Source of the DNA: Shewanella woodyi ATCC 51908
GTDB lineage: Bacteria > Pseudomonadota > Gammaproteobacteria > Enterobacterales > Shewanellaceae
Reading direction: 5' to 3'
Assembly (NCBI RefSeq): GCF_000019525.1
Contig: NC_010506.1
Span: 4,154,001-4,218,000 of the forward strand
DNA: 64,000 nt
Shown here: in pieces, positions 10,574-18,900 of the stretch
How the letters are laid out: every line of letters begins with the position of its first letter
Position numbering within the stretch: position 1 is the stretch's first letter
Program-made: the position numbers and the translations under genes
Notes under the pieces: generated by a model
Told to the model about the DNA's origin: nothing
Databases searched by the model: none
Seen by the model: only the letters and a program-made list of their open reading frames with translations

Positions 10574-11946
10574 CACCCTTCCCTCTCAATAATATCTAGG
10601 CAAGCACGTAGCTCTTTACCAAAGTCATATTTACCTGGGCAAACGAAAGTACAGAGTGCTAAATCTTCCTCATCGAGCTCTAACGCACCTAACTCCTGAG
10701 CTTCATCTGTATCACGAACCACTAGGTCGCGTACTAATAGTGTCGGTAGGATATCCAGAGGCATGACGCGATCTAGCTGACCAAAAGCCATCATGGCACG
10801 TGCAGAACCACCAGTATGGGTTGTCATTTGGAACAGTTTCTTCGCGCCTTTAAAGCGAGAGGTCACAGCGCGGGTGATAGAGAACTTTTCAGAGCCACCA
10901 CGAACCCAAGAGAGAAGTTCATGTTGTGAATCTTCAGTCAATGCAGATATCTGATTATGGAATCGTCCTAGGTAATCATGTACCCCAGCGGCCGTGTGAC
11001 CAGATAGGACTGAGCCAGATACGACACGTGAGAATCCAGGTTTAAGTTGATCTTTCACGATTTCACTTAACTCGGCACCAAGCTGAGTACGCACGAGTCT
11101 TGGGTTGAGTACGTCAGGTCCCGCAAGAGACACCACGCGATCGGTATACAGCTCACCGGTCTGGAAAAGCTTACCGAAGGCGATCACATCCTGATAGCCG
11201 ATGTGCCATACCTGACGCTCAAGGCTAACAGGTAGAGTAAAGTGGATATGAGTGCCTACAAGCCCCGCTGGATGAACCCCGGTAAAGCGCTTAGTTTCAA
11301 CCTGTGCTAAATCATGACCAGGCAAAGATTCACCTGCATCCTGACACAAGTAGACTTTACCTTGCGTCAAGCGTGTTAGTACTGCCATTCCCGTTGCAAA
11401 AGCTTCTGACTGCTCACCAATAATGATACGCGGCTCTGGCGCTAACGGGTTAGTATCCGTGGCAGTCACAAAAATGGCTGCCGGTATCGTATCTAGCTGA
11501 GGTAGACGTGAAAATGGGCGAGTTCGTAAGGCTGTCCACAAACCACTTTTGACTAAGTTGGCCTGCACCGCTTCACGGCTTAAACGAGAAGGGTCTTCAC
11601 TTGCTTCAAACACTAAAGCGTCGTCGCCTTGACATCGGATCACCACCGACTGCAATACTCGGCGCTCACCACGATTGATAGCGATGATCTCACCACTGGC
11701 AGGCGCGGTAAATAACACCCCCGGCGTCTTCTTATCTTCAAATAGTGGTTGGCCTTTTTTGACCGTATCACCAACCTCGACCATCATTGTTGGTTTTAGT
11801 CCAACATACTCTTCACCGAGAAGTGCAACATGGGAAGAGGTAAATCTATCCTCTATCAGCTGCTTAGGCTCACCGGCAATGGGCACGTCCAGCCCTTTTG
11901 TTACTGTTTTTATCTGGTCTTTGAACTCAGCCATCACAAACATCAA
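10573..11946 (-). CDS. nqrA: Na+-translocating NADH:quinone reductase subunit A
   Basis: NqrA is the peripheral cytoplasmic subunit at the base of the sodium pump and the first gene of the operon. Recognisable segments are [12 protein letters not shown] near the N-terminus, [21 protein letters not shown], and [17 protein letters not shown]. Compared with typical NqrA there is a short N-terminal extension. The real start may be the ATG of [10 protein letters not shown], five codons into the frame. The operon order A-B-C-D-E-F is canonical. Confidence 0.96.
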   Translation of the reverse strand: MMFVMAEFKDQIKTVTKGLDVPIAGEPKQLIEDRFTSSHVALLGEEYVGLKPTMMVEVGDTVKKGQPLFEDKKTPGVLFTAPASGEIIAINRGERRVLQSVVIRCQGDDALVFEASEDPSRLSREAVQANLVKSGLWTALRTRPFSRLPQLDTIPAAIFVTATDTNPLAPEPRIIIGEQSEAFATGMAVLTRLTQGKVYLCQDAGESLPGHDLAQVETKRFTGVHPAGLVGTHIHFTLPVSLERQVWHIGYQDVIAFGKLFQTGELYTDRVVSLAGPDVLNPRLVRTQLGAELSEIVKDQLKPGFSRVVSGSVLSGHTAAGVHDYLGRFHNQISALTEDSQHELLSWVRGGSEKFSITRAVTSRFKGAKKLFQMTTHTGGSARAMMAFGQLDRVMPLDILPTLLVRDLVVRDTDEAQELGALELDEEDLALCTFVCPGKYDFGKELRACLDIIEREG

Positions 11947-12111
11947 CCGTTAAAAAATTGGATGCTTAATTCTAAATCTTTGTTAATCTCAAATCCGATA
12001 AAGAGGTCACATTACATCCCCTAGTCGTAACTTAAAAACAGAATTTCAGTCAGATTTGTGACAAGGATCGGCTGATATCGTCGTAAAATGATCAATATGT
12101 TGTTTTATGAC

Positions 12112-12138
12112 AAAAAATAGTAGCTGTAGCGGCTACTA
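12112..12138 (-). terminator. terminator-like hairpin upstream of nqrA
   Basis: On the minus strand TAGTAGC and GCTACTA form a 7-bp stem, followed directly by six U residues. It lies about 165 bp upstream of nqrA and about 65 bp beyond another terminator. It could be a second stop for the upstream amidohydrolase transcript, or an attenuator in the nqr leader. Confidence 0.5.
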
Positions 12139-12202
12139 AATTAGCCTTAACCTAATCTTAAAGATTAAGTGAAACGGGAGTTTTTTAGACAATTTTTGTA
12201 GG

Positions 12203-12236
12203 AAAAACAAAAAGGGGTTGAGCATGACTCCCCCTC
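12203..12236 (-). terminator. Rho-independent terminator of the amidohydrolase gene
   Basis: On the minus strand GGGG-GAG pairs with CTC-(AA)-CCCC, followed by TTTTTGTTTTT. It lies 37 bp past the amidohydrolase stop codon and insulates that gene from the nqr operon. Confidence 0.7.
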
Positions 12237-12272
12237 TTCAGATGAGTTGTTTATCCAAACCATGAAGCGGTA

Positions 12273-13946
12273 TTAGTAGATACGTTTGCCATCAATCCAG
12301 GTCTGATTTACTTGAGTTTGCCATAACTCAGATGCTGGAATAGCAAAGATATCTTGGTCGACCAGAATAAAGTCCGCCTTCATACCTGGCTTTAATTGGC
12401 CTATAAGGGATTCTTGATGGGCTGCATATGCCGCCCCTTGGGTGAAGGAGTTAAGGGCTTGAGTTAATGTCATACTCTGGGAGCTGTACCAGCCATTTTC
12501 AGGCCTATTTTGCTGATCTTGGCGGGTGACAGAGGCGTGTAAACCAAAGAAGGGATTTGCCGATTCAATAGGAAAGTCAGAGCCCGCGGCGATCACTGCC
12601 CCACTTTCAAGCAGCCTTCGCCAAGCATAAGCACCTTTAATACGCTCACTGCCGAGACGGTCGAGTGCCATGTTCTTATCGCTAGTAGCATGGGTCGCTT
12701 GCATAGAGGCGATGACATTGAGCTTGGCAAATCGGGGAATATCCTCCAGCCTAAGCACTTGAGCATGTTCAACCCTATGCCTTAACTCGCCAGTATTGGT
12801 CTCTTTAATCAAGTCTTGGTAGTTATCCAGTACGAGTTTATTAGCCTGATCGCCTATGGCGTGGGTATTGACTTGAAAACCAGATTCCATGGCCAGCTTC
12901 ATCACCTTGGCCATCTCCCCTTCAGGGTACAGGAGTAAGCCATTATTTCCTTCTTGATCACTGTAATCTTCAATAAGCGCCGCACCTCGGCTGCCTAAAG
13001 CTCCATCGGCTGAGATCTTTACACTCGCAATATCTAGCTTATGTTCAGGTAAGCGTATCGGCCCCTGTTTCATCAACTCACTAAAGTGACGATCATCGGC
13101 ATCGAGCATCCCGTAGATCCTAATAGGCATCTCATCCGCTTTAGCCAAACTGAGGTAAGCCTCTAAAGTATCATTGCCAACTCCCGCATCATGAACGCTG
13201 GTCAGCCCAAGCTTTGATAACTCCTTCATGGAGAGTTTCAACACGGCTCTTTGTTCTGTTTGGGTTAAACTTGGAATATTTTGGGAGATAAGAGACATGG
13301 CTTTATCGATAAAAACCCCTGTCGGCTGACCACTAGCATCACGAATAATCTCCCCGCCCTCAGGTGACTGAGTTTGGGCGTTGATATTTGACAGGGTCAT
13401 AGCTGCACTGTTCGCCCAGCCTGCATGACCATCAATGCGGATTAACCATACTGGTGTATCGGGAAAAATTTTATCCAAACTCTTGGCACTAGGAAATGAC
13501 TTACTTGGCCATAACACTTGATTCCAGCCCCTTCCCTGCACCCAATTAAGCTCAGGTTGTGCATCCCTAAAAAGCTTAACCCGCTTAACCGCCTCACTCT
13601 CGGACTCAGCTCCCCTGAGCTGTGCTCGCATCAAGCTCAAACCGTAACTCAACACATGACCATGGGCATCAATTAGGCCTGGGAGCATGGTTTGTCCCTC
13701 ACCGTCGATATAGACGATGCTCTCCTTTTTAGGTAAAGGCTCATCTTTACCATAAAGTTTCAACACCTTGTCACCTTCAAATGCAATAGCACTAAACGGC
13801 GTAAGCACACCGTCATTGACGCTGTAACCTGAGACATTTGAGATTAAACTGGTTTGAGCATAGGAGGTAAAACTGAGAAATAACCCGCTAGTGATAAGAG
13901 CTTTCACTACTTTATTGACGATCATCCAATCATTGCCTGCTTCCAT
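12273..13946 (-). CDS. secreted YtcJ-like metal-dependent amidohydrolase
   Basis: This is a predicted periplasmic or secreted hydrolase of the amidohydrolase superfamily, YtcJ-like branch, acting on a C-N bond of unknown substrates. A signal peptide (hydrophobic stretch about 15-30 ending SYAQT) is preceded by a short charged segment; an internal ATG (MIVNKVVKALI) may be the true start. The metal site begins with DAHGHV at about residue 94. SADGALGSRGA, NTHAIGDQAN and GSDFPIE, all characteristic of the family, follow. It has its own terminator and sits between nqr and the ApbE-like gene. Confidence 0.85.
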   Translation of the reverse strand: MEAGNDWMIVNKVVKALITSGLFLSFTSYAQTSLISNVSGYSVNDGVLTPFSAIAFEGDKVLKLYGKDEPLPKKESIVYIDGEGQTMLPGLIDAHGHVLSYGLSLMRAQLRGAESESEAVKRVKLFRDAQPELNWVQGRGWNQVLWPSKSFPSAKSLDKIFPDTPVWLIRIDGHAGWANSAAMTLSNINAQTQSPEGGEIIRDASGQPTGVFIDKAMSLISQNIPSLTQTEQRAVLKLSMKELSKLGLTSVHDAGVGNDTLEAYLSLAKADEMPIRIYGMLDADDRHFSELMKQGPIRLPEHKLDIASVKISADGALGSRGAALIEDYSDQEGNNGLLLYPEGEMAKVMKLAMESGFQVNTHAIGDQANKLVLDNYQDLIKETNTGELRHRVEHAQVLRLEDIPRFAKLNVIASMQATHATSDKNMALDRLGSERIKGAYAWRRLLESGAVIAAGSDFPIESANPFFGLHASVTRQDQQNRPENGWYSSQSMTLTQALNSFTQGAAYAAHQESLIGQLKPGMKADFILVDQDIFAIPASELWQTQVNQTWIDGKRIY

Positions 13947-14059
13947 TCATTGTTTTTTATCTTATCACGGGTTAACTTTTACGCAAATGAGCACAAACAG
14001 CTAGTAAATTAGTCTTAATTTTCCAGCTTATGCAGCAATAAAACAGATAGGATAGGTCG

Positions 14060-14953
14060 ATGGCCAAATACCGTTTAACGGCAACCCCTTGGGGCTATAT
14101 GGGGGAATTTTCCGCTATGGCCAGTCCCTGCGAGCTTCTAATTGAGACTGATAATAAACAGATAGCAGATGCCATGATGGCACTGGCCTGCACGGAAACC
14201 CTAAGAATTGAGCAAAAATACAGTCGATTTATTAAGGGCAATACACTTTGGCAACTCAACCACAGTCACCCAGAGGCTATAGAGTTAGATCAAGAAACCA
14301 CAAACTTGCTGCAGTTTGCCAAACACTGCTTTGAGTTAAGCCAAGGTAAGTTTGATATCACATCTGGGCCCTTAAACGCCCTGTGGCGATTCGATAAACA
14401 GGGAAAACTTCCCAAAGAGAGTGAGCTTTGTCAGGCTCGCCAGTCTGTTGGATTTTCTCGATTAACCCTCAACCGCTCTCAGCTCACTATGCCTGAAGGT
14501 ATGATGTTAGATCTTGGCGGAATAGGTAAAGAGTACGCCGCAGACCGTGTCGCCCATCTACTTGCTCATCACTGGCGGGATATTGCGGTTTTAGTCAATT
14601 TCGGTGGTGATATCGCTTGCCCAATTGCAAAGCGTTTCGGTGAGCCAGAGTGGCAGGTCGGTATTGAAAACCCCGAAGCACTGGACAGTGCTGCAGAAAT
14701 CGTCTCAATCCGTCAAGGCGGCCTTGCCACCAGCGGGGATACACGGCGATTTATTGAGATTAACAACAAACGATTTGGCCATATTATCAACCCTAAAAGC
14801 GGTTATCCTATCGAGGGTGCACCGCGCTCGGTCACTGTTATGGCTGATAACTGCACCACGGCTGGTATGCTAGCCACTATGGCGATGCTAGAGGGAGATG
14901 ATGCTGAAAACTTTTTAGCCGAGCAAGAGGTAGGCTTTAGAGTATTTCGCTAA
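14060..14953 (+). CDS. apbE: FAD:protein FMN transferase (ApbE family)
   Basis: ApbE-family enzymes move FMN from FAD to a threonine in S(T)GAT motifs of proteins such as NqrB and NqrC. Family segments are visible: SRFIKGNTLWQLN, FDITSGPLNALW, LDLGGIGKEYAADRV (flavin and Mg site), NFGGDI, GLATSGDTRR and FGHIINPKSGYPI. No lipoprotein signal is present, so this copy looks cytoplasmic, whereas many ApbE proteins are periplasmic lipoproteins. Proximity to nqrABCDEF suggests NqrB/NqrC as targets, but it is in a separate unit on the other strand, 2.1 kb from nqrA. Confidence 0.88.
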   Translation: MAKYRLTATPWGYMGEFSAMASPCELLIETDNKQIADAMMALACTETLRIEQKYSRFIKGNTLWQLNHSHPEAIELDQETTNLLQFAKHCFELSQGKFDITSGPLNALWRFDKQGKLPKESELCQARQSVGFSRLTLNRSQLTMPEGMMLDLGGIGKEYAADRVAHLLAHHWRDIAVLVNFGGDIACPIAKRFGEPEWQVGIENPEALDSAAEIVSIRQGGLATSGDTRRFIEINNKRFGHIINPKSGYPIEGAPRSVTVMADNCTTAGMLATMAMLEGDDAENFLAEQEVGFRVFR

Positions 14954-15022
14954 CAGCGGCAAAACGAGAGGAACACGACTTCCAATTAACTGCCACCTAT
15001 TAACATCGCCTATGCAATATTG

Positions 15023-15058
15023 TAGGGTTAACAAAACAACTACAATAAATTAACCCTA
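15023..15058 (+). promoter_or_regulatory. inverted repeat immediately before the NRAMP-like gene
   Basis: TAGGGTTAA (15023-15031) and TTAACCCTA (15050-15058) form a perfect 9-bp inverted repeat ending 2 bp before the ATG at 15061. TGTAG (15021-15025) can alternatively pair with CTACA (15040-15044), so two mutually exclusive folds exist. A regulator operator or a translation-controlling hairpin are both possible. Confidence 0.5.
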
Positions 15059-15060
15059 TT

Positions 15061-16254
15061 ATGTCAAGATCTGCCCCTAAAATTGGACCGGGCGCCTTTA
15101 TCGCCGCCGCCTTTATTGGTCCAGGTACCGTCACCTTATGCACCATAGCCGGCGTCAAATTTGGCTATGGCTTACTCTGGGTAATGCTGCTCTCAATTGT
15201 CGCTACATACACCCTACAGGAGATGTCAGCAAGACTTGGCCTTATCACACAAAAAGGGCTGGCAGCCGTAATTAAGGAGCAGATAAACTCCACGGTATTG
15301 CGTAATATCACGCTACTGTTGATCTTCTCCGCCATCGTTGTGGGTAACATCGCCTATGAAGCGGGGAACATTACCGGGGCCTCATTGGGTCTCTCAGCTA
15401 TTTTTGGTGAAAGCAGCCTGCCTTTTCTTCCTCTGCTTATTGGCTCCGTGTCGGCAATACTACTGTTTATCGGCAGTTATAAACTACTTGAACGAGTACT
15501 TATCGGTCTTGTAATAGCAATGAGTCTCTCCTTTTTTATTACCGCCATACTCACTAAACCAGATTTAGGCGCTGTTTTATCTGGTTTATTCACTCCACAG
15601 GTCTCATCACAGAACATTTTAATGGTGATAGGCTTAATCGGCACGACTGTGGTGCCCTACAACCTTTTTCTTCATGCCTCCCTAGTTAAGGAGGTGTGGC
15701 AGCATCCAAATGAGCTTAAGTTTGTCAAACAAGACACCCTTATCTCAATCGGTTTTGGTGGCATCATCTCTATGGCAATCATCATCTGTGCAGCCTCGAT
15801 ACAGGGTGACAGTGTCGAGAACCTACTCGATTTGGCCAAGGGACTAAACCCGCTGTTCGGTACTTTCTCATCACTCTTCCTAGGGATAGGTTTGTTTGCT
15901 GCGGGGATAACTTCAGCCATTACAGCGCCACTGGCTGCAGCCTTTGTGGGGCAACACTGCTTCGGCTGGAAAGCGAACTTAAAAGACTGGCGTTTCAGAA
16001 CAATCTGGCTAACTGTCATCATAGTCGGAGTGATCAGCTCATCGCTTCAACTCAAACCGATAGAGATCATCAAGTTTGCTCAAATAGCCAACGGCTTACT
16101 GCTTCCCCTACTTGCATCCCTTCTGCTTTGGATAGTAAATAAGACCCAAGTGTTGGGCCAGTACAAGAATAGTCTCCGTCAGAATTTGATAGGCGCGGTC
16201 GTGATTGCTATCACGCTTGTGTTGAGTATCAAGACACTCTATAGCCTCTTTTAA
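15061..16254 (+). CDS. NRAMP-family-like transporter with altered metal-site motif
   Basis: This integral membrane protein of 397 residues, with about eleven helices, resembles NRAMP/MntH divalent metal transporters. Typical NRAMP proteins have DPGN in helix 1 and a Met-Pro-His stretch in helix 6 that bind the metal. Here helix 1 reads FIGPGTVTL (about residues 18-26) and helix 6 reads VPYNLFLHA (about 198-206), so the metal-ligating Asp, Asn and Met are changed. The substrate may therefore differ from Mn2+ or Fe2+. There is no obvious Shine-Dalgarno; an inverted repeat occupies that space. Confidence 0.8.
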   Translation: MSRSAPKIGPGAFIAAAFIGPGTVTLCTIAGVKFGYGLLWVMLLSIVATYTLQEMSARLGLITQKGLAAVIKEQINSTVLRNITLLLIFSAIVVGNIAYEAGNITGASLGLSAIFGESSLPFLPLLIGSVSAILLFIGSYKLLERVLIGLVIAMSLSFFITAILTKPDLGAVLSGLFTPQVSSQNILMVIGLIGTTVVPYNLFLHASLVKEVWQHPNELKFVKQDTLISIGFGGIISMAIIICAASIQGDSVENLLDLAKGLNPLFGTFSSLFLGIGLFAAGITSAITAPLAAAFVGQHCFGWKANLKDWRFRTIWLTVIIVGVISSSLQLKPIEIIKFAQIANGLLLPLLASLLLWIVNKTQVLGQYKNSLRQNLIGAVVIAITLVLSIKTLYSLF

Positions 16255-16694
16255 CTGGGTGGGGAGGCTTGATTAAGCAGCACTTCGATCTGTGCTAAAA
16301 TGGATAGACTTCTCTCCCCTTCGACCTGCTGATAATCACTAAAAGCCTGCATCACTTCAGTTGAGTGGTAAGGTGAGAAGTAGGTGCTTAGAGGGTTAGA
16401 TAAACCAGCATAGATAGGCTCATTTATATCATCGAATTGATCAGCGGTAATATCATAGCTAAAACCATTCACCTCCAGCCAATAGTGATTTTCCTCTTTT
16501 AATCTGTGACGACCATGGATCAATTCAATATAAACGGTTGGAAACTGCCTGTTAATTAATACCCCTAAATAGAGGGAAGCAAGCTGACAGCTATTTTTAG
16601 GGAAATGACATAAATGAGGCAACTCAGTTCTTATTGCCTGCTTTTCAAAAACTCTTCTAAGACGTTTGCTAAGCCGAGTTATCTCTGTGTGCAT
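16251..16694 (-). CDS. hypothetical protein with possible Cys-His-Asp site
   Basis: This 147-residue soluble protein overlaps the 3' end of the convergent transporter gene by 4 bp. It has no signal peptide. Ordered residues Cys (KNSCQLASLYLGVLI), His (ENHYWLEVNG) and Asp (YDITADQFDD) resemble the spacing in papain-fold or transglutaminase-like proteins, in which a buried Cys precedes a His and an Asp on strands. This is only a pattern resemblance. I do not recognise the family. Confidence 0.6.
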   Translation of the reverse strand: MHTEITRLSKRLRRVFEKQAIRTELPHLCHFPKNSCQLASLYLGVLINRQFPTVYIELIHGRHRLKEENHYWLEVNGFSYDITADQFDDINEPIYAGLSNPLSTYFSPYHSTEVMQAFSDYQQVEGERSLSILAQIEVLLNQASPPS

Positions 16695-16754
16695 CCCCCC
16701 TCCTTTACCAGATCACAGCACCAGTAAAAAGTGCTTTCAGTCAAATAATATAGT

Positions 16755-17020
16755 ATACCAATCAGTATAAGAAGTTGATCTACTCAGAGTGTCTTTTGGC
16801 AAACTAATTCAAGGCGAATGGATGATATAATGGTTGTTCCCTTGTAAGTTCATTCAACACAGAAGTAGGCAGCCAAAAACACTCCTTACAGGCGAGTTTT
16901 AGCGGTGCTGATGCTGTGTTAACGAGCTTAACCGTAGAATAACTATGCTCTTCACTCGTTGCCTTGCCTCAGGACCGCTAAACTCTCGCTGAGCGATCAA
17001 ATCTTTATACTGATTGGTAT
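16755..17020 (+). mobile_element. MITE copy A (~266 bp)
   Basis: This is one of five near-identical elements in the window. It begins ATACCAATCAGTATAA and ends TTATACTGATTGGTAT; imperfect terminal inverted repeats extend about 26 bp to TTGATC. The interior has no credible gene, so it is non-autonomous. Ends are always flanked as A-TA-CC...GG-TA-T, which would fit a TA target duplication. It sits upstream of the leucine-rich-repeat gene and may supply or disrupt its promoter. Confidence 0.85.
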
Positions 17021-17139
17021 TAGAAATACACATCTCAACTATTGTCTCCAGCCAAGTATTAACGCTAGTATTCGAATGTGGAAATTACCACTGTTTTTTA
17101 TTCTCATTCTCGTTGTTTCACAAAGGATTAAAGCACAAT

Positions 17140-17973
17140 ATGGATTATAAACAACCGCTAGCCATGACCCTCTTATCTCTGGCTGTTAGTAGCAGTTGCT
17201 TTGCAGCAGATTATCAAAACGTCAAGGATATCCCATTTAAGGACAGCAATTTTAAAGCCTGTGTACTAGCACAAACAACTGAAGATCCTGCCGCCATCAC
17301 TAAGCTTATATGCCGTCAGATGAAGATTAATCAAGTGGATGAACTGAGCCACTTTCCAGCACTCGAGAGACTGTGGATATCGGGGCCACAACTGAAAGAA
17401 GTAGATCTCAGTGGCAATCTAAAACTCACTGAACTTTCCATCACCAAAGGGAAGTTGACTCAATTGGATCTGAGTAAAAACTCCCAACTGCAGGAGCTCA
17501 ATATCAGCTTTAATCAAATCTCCGACTTAGATCTAACCCACAACCCTAAACTGACAGATATCTCTGTTGTAGCGAATAGATTAACAGAGTTAGATTTGAG
17601 CCAGAACTCAGCACTTAAGTATCTATGGGCAAAAGAGAATCAGTTTACCTCTCTCGATTTTAGTCATAATTCAGCACTGGTGCAGGTTGGCCTAACTAGC
17701 AACCAAATATCTACAATAGATGTGAGTAAAAACAGCGAGCTAAACCGTTTAGGCTTGATGTATAACCAGTTAACTAAGCTAGATGTTAGTTATAATTCTA
17801 AGCTGACAAAGCTCTACCTGACTGACAACAAGTTGACCCATATTGATATCAGTCAAAATCCTAAACTCAGAGATCTCTGGGCCACGGGAAATCCCCTAGA
17901 GCAACTGGATATCAGCAAGAACCCAAAGCTAGATGATTATGAAGTTGACGAAGGGATTAAAATTAGCGAATAG
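17140..17973 (+). CDS. secreted leucine-rich-repeat protein
   Basis: This protein of about 277 residues has a signal peptide (LLSLAVSSSCFAAD). After a Cys-containing cap there are at least nine LRR units of about 21 residues, of the form L-x-x-L-D-L-S-x-N-x-x-L. Examples are LTQLDLSKNSQLQELNIS and LTELDLSQNSALKYLW. This resembles internalin-type or other bacterial surface LRR proteins and implies protein binding. The start at 17140 is chosen because it gives a clean signal peptide; the longer frame runs back into MITE copy A. No LPXTG or secretion tail is visible. The partner is unknown. Confidence 0.75.
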   Translation: MDYKQPLAMTLLSLAVSSSCFAADYQNVKDIPFKDSNFKACVLAQTTEDPAAITKLICRQMKINQVDELSHFPALERLWISGPQLKEVDLSGNLKLTELSITKGKLTQLDLSKNSQLQELNISFNQISDLDLTHNPKLTDISVVANRLTELDLSQNSALKYLWAKENQFTSLDFSHNSALVQVGLTSNQISTIDVSKNSELNRLGLMYNQLTKLDVSYNSKLTKLYLTDNKLTHIDISQNPKLRDLWATGNPLEQLDISKNPKLDDYEVDEGIKISE

Positions 17974-18035
17974 CTAATTGATAAACAGAGGTTATCGAGG
18001 CGATTGAGTTCGCCTCTTACACCATAACTCACTAA

Positions 18036-18096
18036 TCTCGGAGTTAATCTTGGAACTTGTCTTGGAACTTGATCTTGGAAATTATCTTGGGACTTG
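18036..18096 (+). repeat. tandem 12-bp direct repeats
   Basis: Units of TCTTGGAACTTG repeat at 18048 and 18060, then imperfectly at 18073 and 18085, with a degenerate unit TCTCGGAGTTAA at 18036. They lie in the gap between the convergent LRR and rsuA genes. This looks like slipped-strand expansion with no obvious function. Confidence 0.65.
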
Positions 18097-18104
18097 TCTC
18101 TGAA

Positions 18105-18824
18105 TTAGTATTGAGGAATCGAGTCTATCTCTTCACGAGTTAAGTAGCGCCACTGACCAACAGGCATATCAAGTTTTATCTTTCCCACCTGCTCTCGATG
18201 CAAAGCGTTAACTCGGTTACCGACACGCGCAAACATACGCTTCATCTGGTGGTATCGCCCCTCAGTGATAGTCAGCAGCACCTCTTTAGGGGAAACAAAC
18301 TCAAGCTTTGCTGGCAGAGTTAGCGCTTGCTCTCCCTGTAGGTCTAACCCCTGCTTAAAACGAGCTTTAAGCTCAGCATCTATCTCTCCGGCTATCTCTC
18401 CCTCAATAGAGTCTCGCAAATAAACGCGATACACCTTTTCGCAATGGTATTTGGGATTAAACACGTTAAATGACCAACGACCATCATCGGTTATCAGTAG
18501 TAATCCTGTGGTATCAGCGTCTAACCGGCCTGCAATATGCAACTCACTGGTATGCTCTAAATTGATAAAATTAAACACACTGGGATGATCGCCATCAACA
18601 TTCGAACTTAAGGTGTCGGCAGGTTTATGCAACATGATATAGCGAGATGCTCGGGCAGTAAGCCGCTGGCCACCCTCTAAGCGAATATGATTATTTTCAT
18701 GGACCTGAGCAGAAGGGCTAACAACAGACTCACCATTGACCAAGACCTTGCCTGCCAATATCAGTTCACAGGCCTCATGGCGCGTCAGTTGTGTGCTCTT
18801 ACATAGAAATTTATCGAGACGCAT
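18105..18824 (-). CDS. rsuA: 16S rRNA pseudouridine synthase RsuA
   Basis: RsuA converts U516 of 16S rRNA to pseudouridine. An N-terminal S4 RNA-binding domain (MRLDKFLCKSTQLTRHEA through KVLVNGE) precedes the synthase core. The core has GRLDADTTGLLLITDDG, with the catalytic Asp of the R-L-D motif, and the C-terminal EGRYHQMKRMFA segment. Length (239) is typical. It converges with the LRR gene and probably starts its own transcript, because a terminator lies just upstream, after the FAD oxidoreductase gene. Confidence 0.9.
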   Translation of the reverse strand: MRLDKFLCKSTQLTRHEACELILAGKVLVNGESVVSPSAQVHENNHIRLEGGQRLTARASRYIMLHKPADTLSSNVDGDHPSVFNFINLEHTSELHIAGRLDADTTGLLLITDDGRWSFNVFNPKYHCEKVYRVYLRDSIEGEIAGEIDAELKARFKQGLDLQGEQALTLPAKLEFVSPKEVLLTITEGRYHQMKRMFARVGNRVNALHREQVGKIKLDMPVGQWRYLTREEIDSIPQY

Positions 18825-18851
18825 ATCGGAACTCTAATAATCCTGAAAACG

Positions 18852-18874
18852 AAAAAGGCCCCTAGGGGCCTCTC
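18852..18874 (-). terminator. Rho-independent terminator
   Basis: GGCCCC-TA-GGGGCC forms a tight stem, and on the minus strand five U residues follow. It lies 27 bp past the stop of the FAD oxidoreductase gene and separates it from rsuA. Confidence 0.8.
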
Positions 18875-18900
18875 TTAACGAAATACTCTCCTAAAGGAGA

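Noticed and set aside
17014..17139. Extended start of the leucine-rich-repeat protein
   Set aside because: The extra 42 codons come partly from the MITE and would bury the signal peptide; the ATG at 17140 fits better.
16959..17150. 63-residue ORF starting inside MITE copy A (MPCLRTAKLSLSDQIFILIG), also found inside copy B on the other strand
   Set aside because: The same peptide appears wherever the MITE occurs because it is a by-product of the element; there is no ribosome site or domain.
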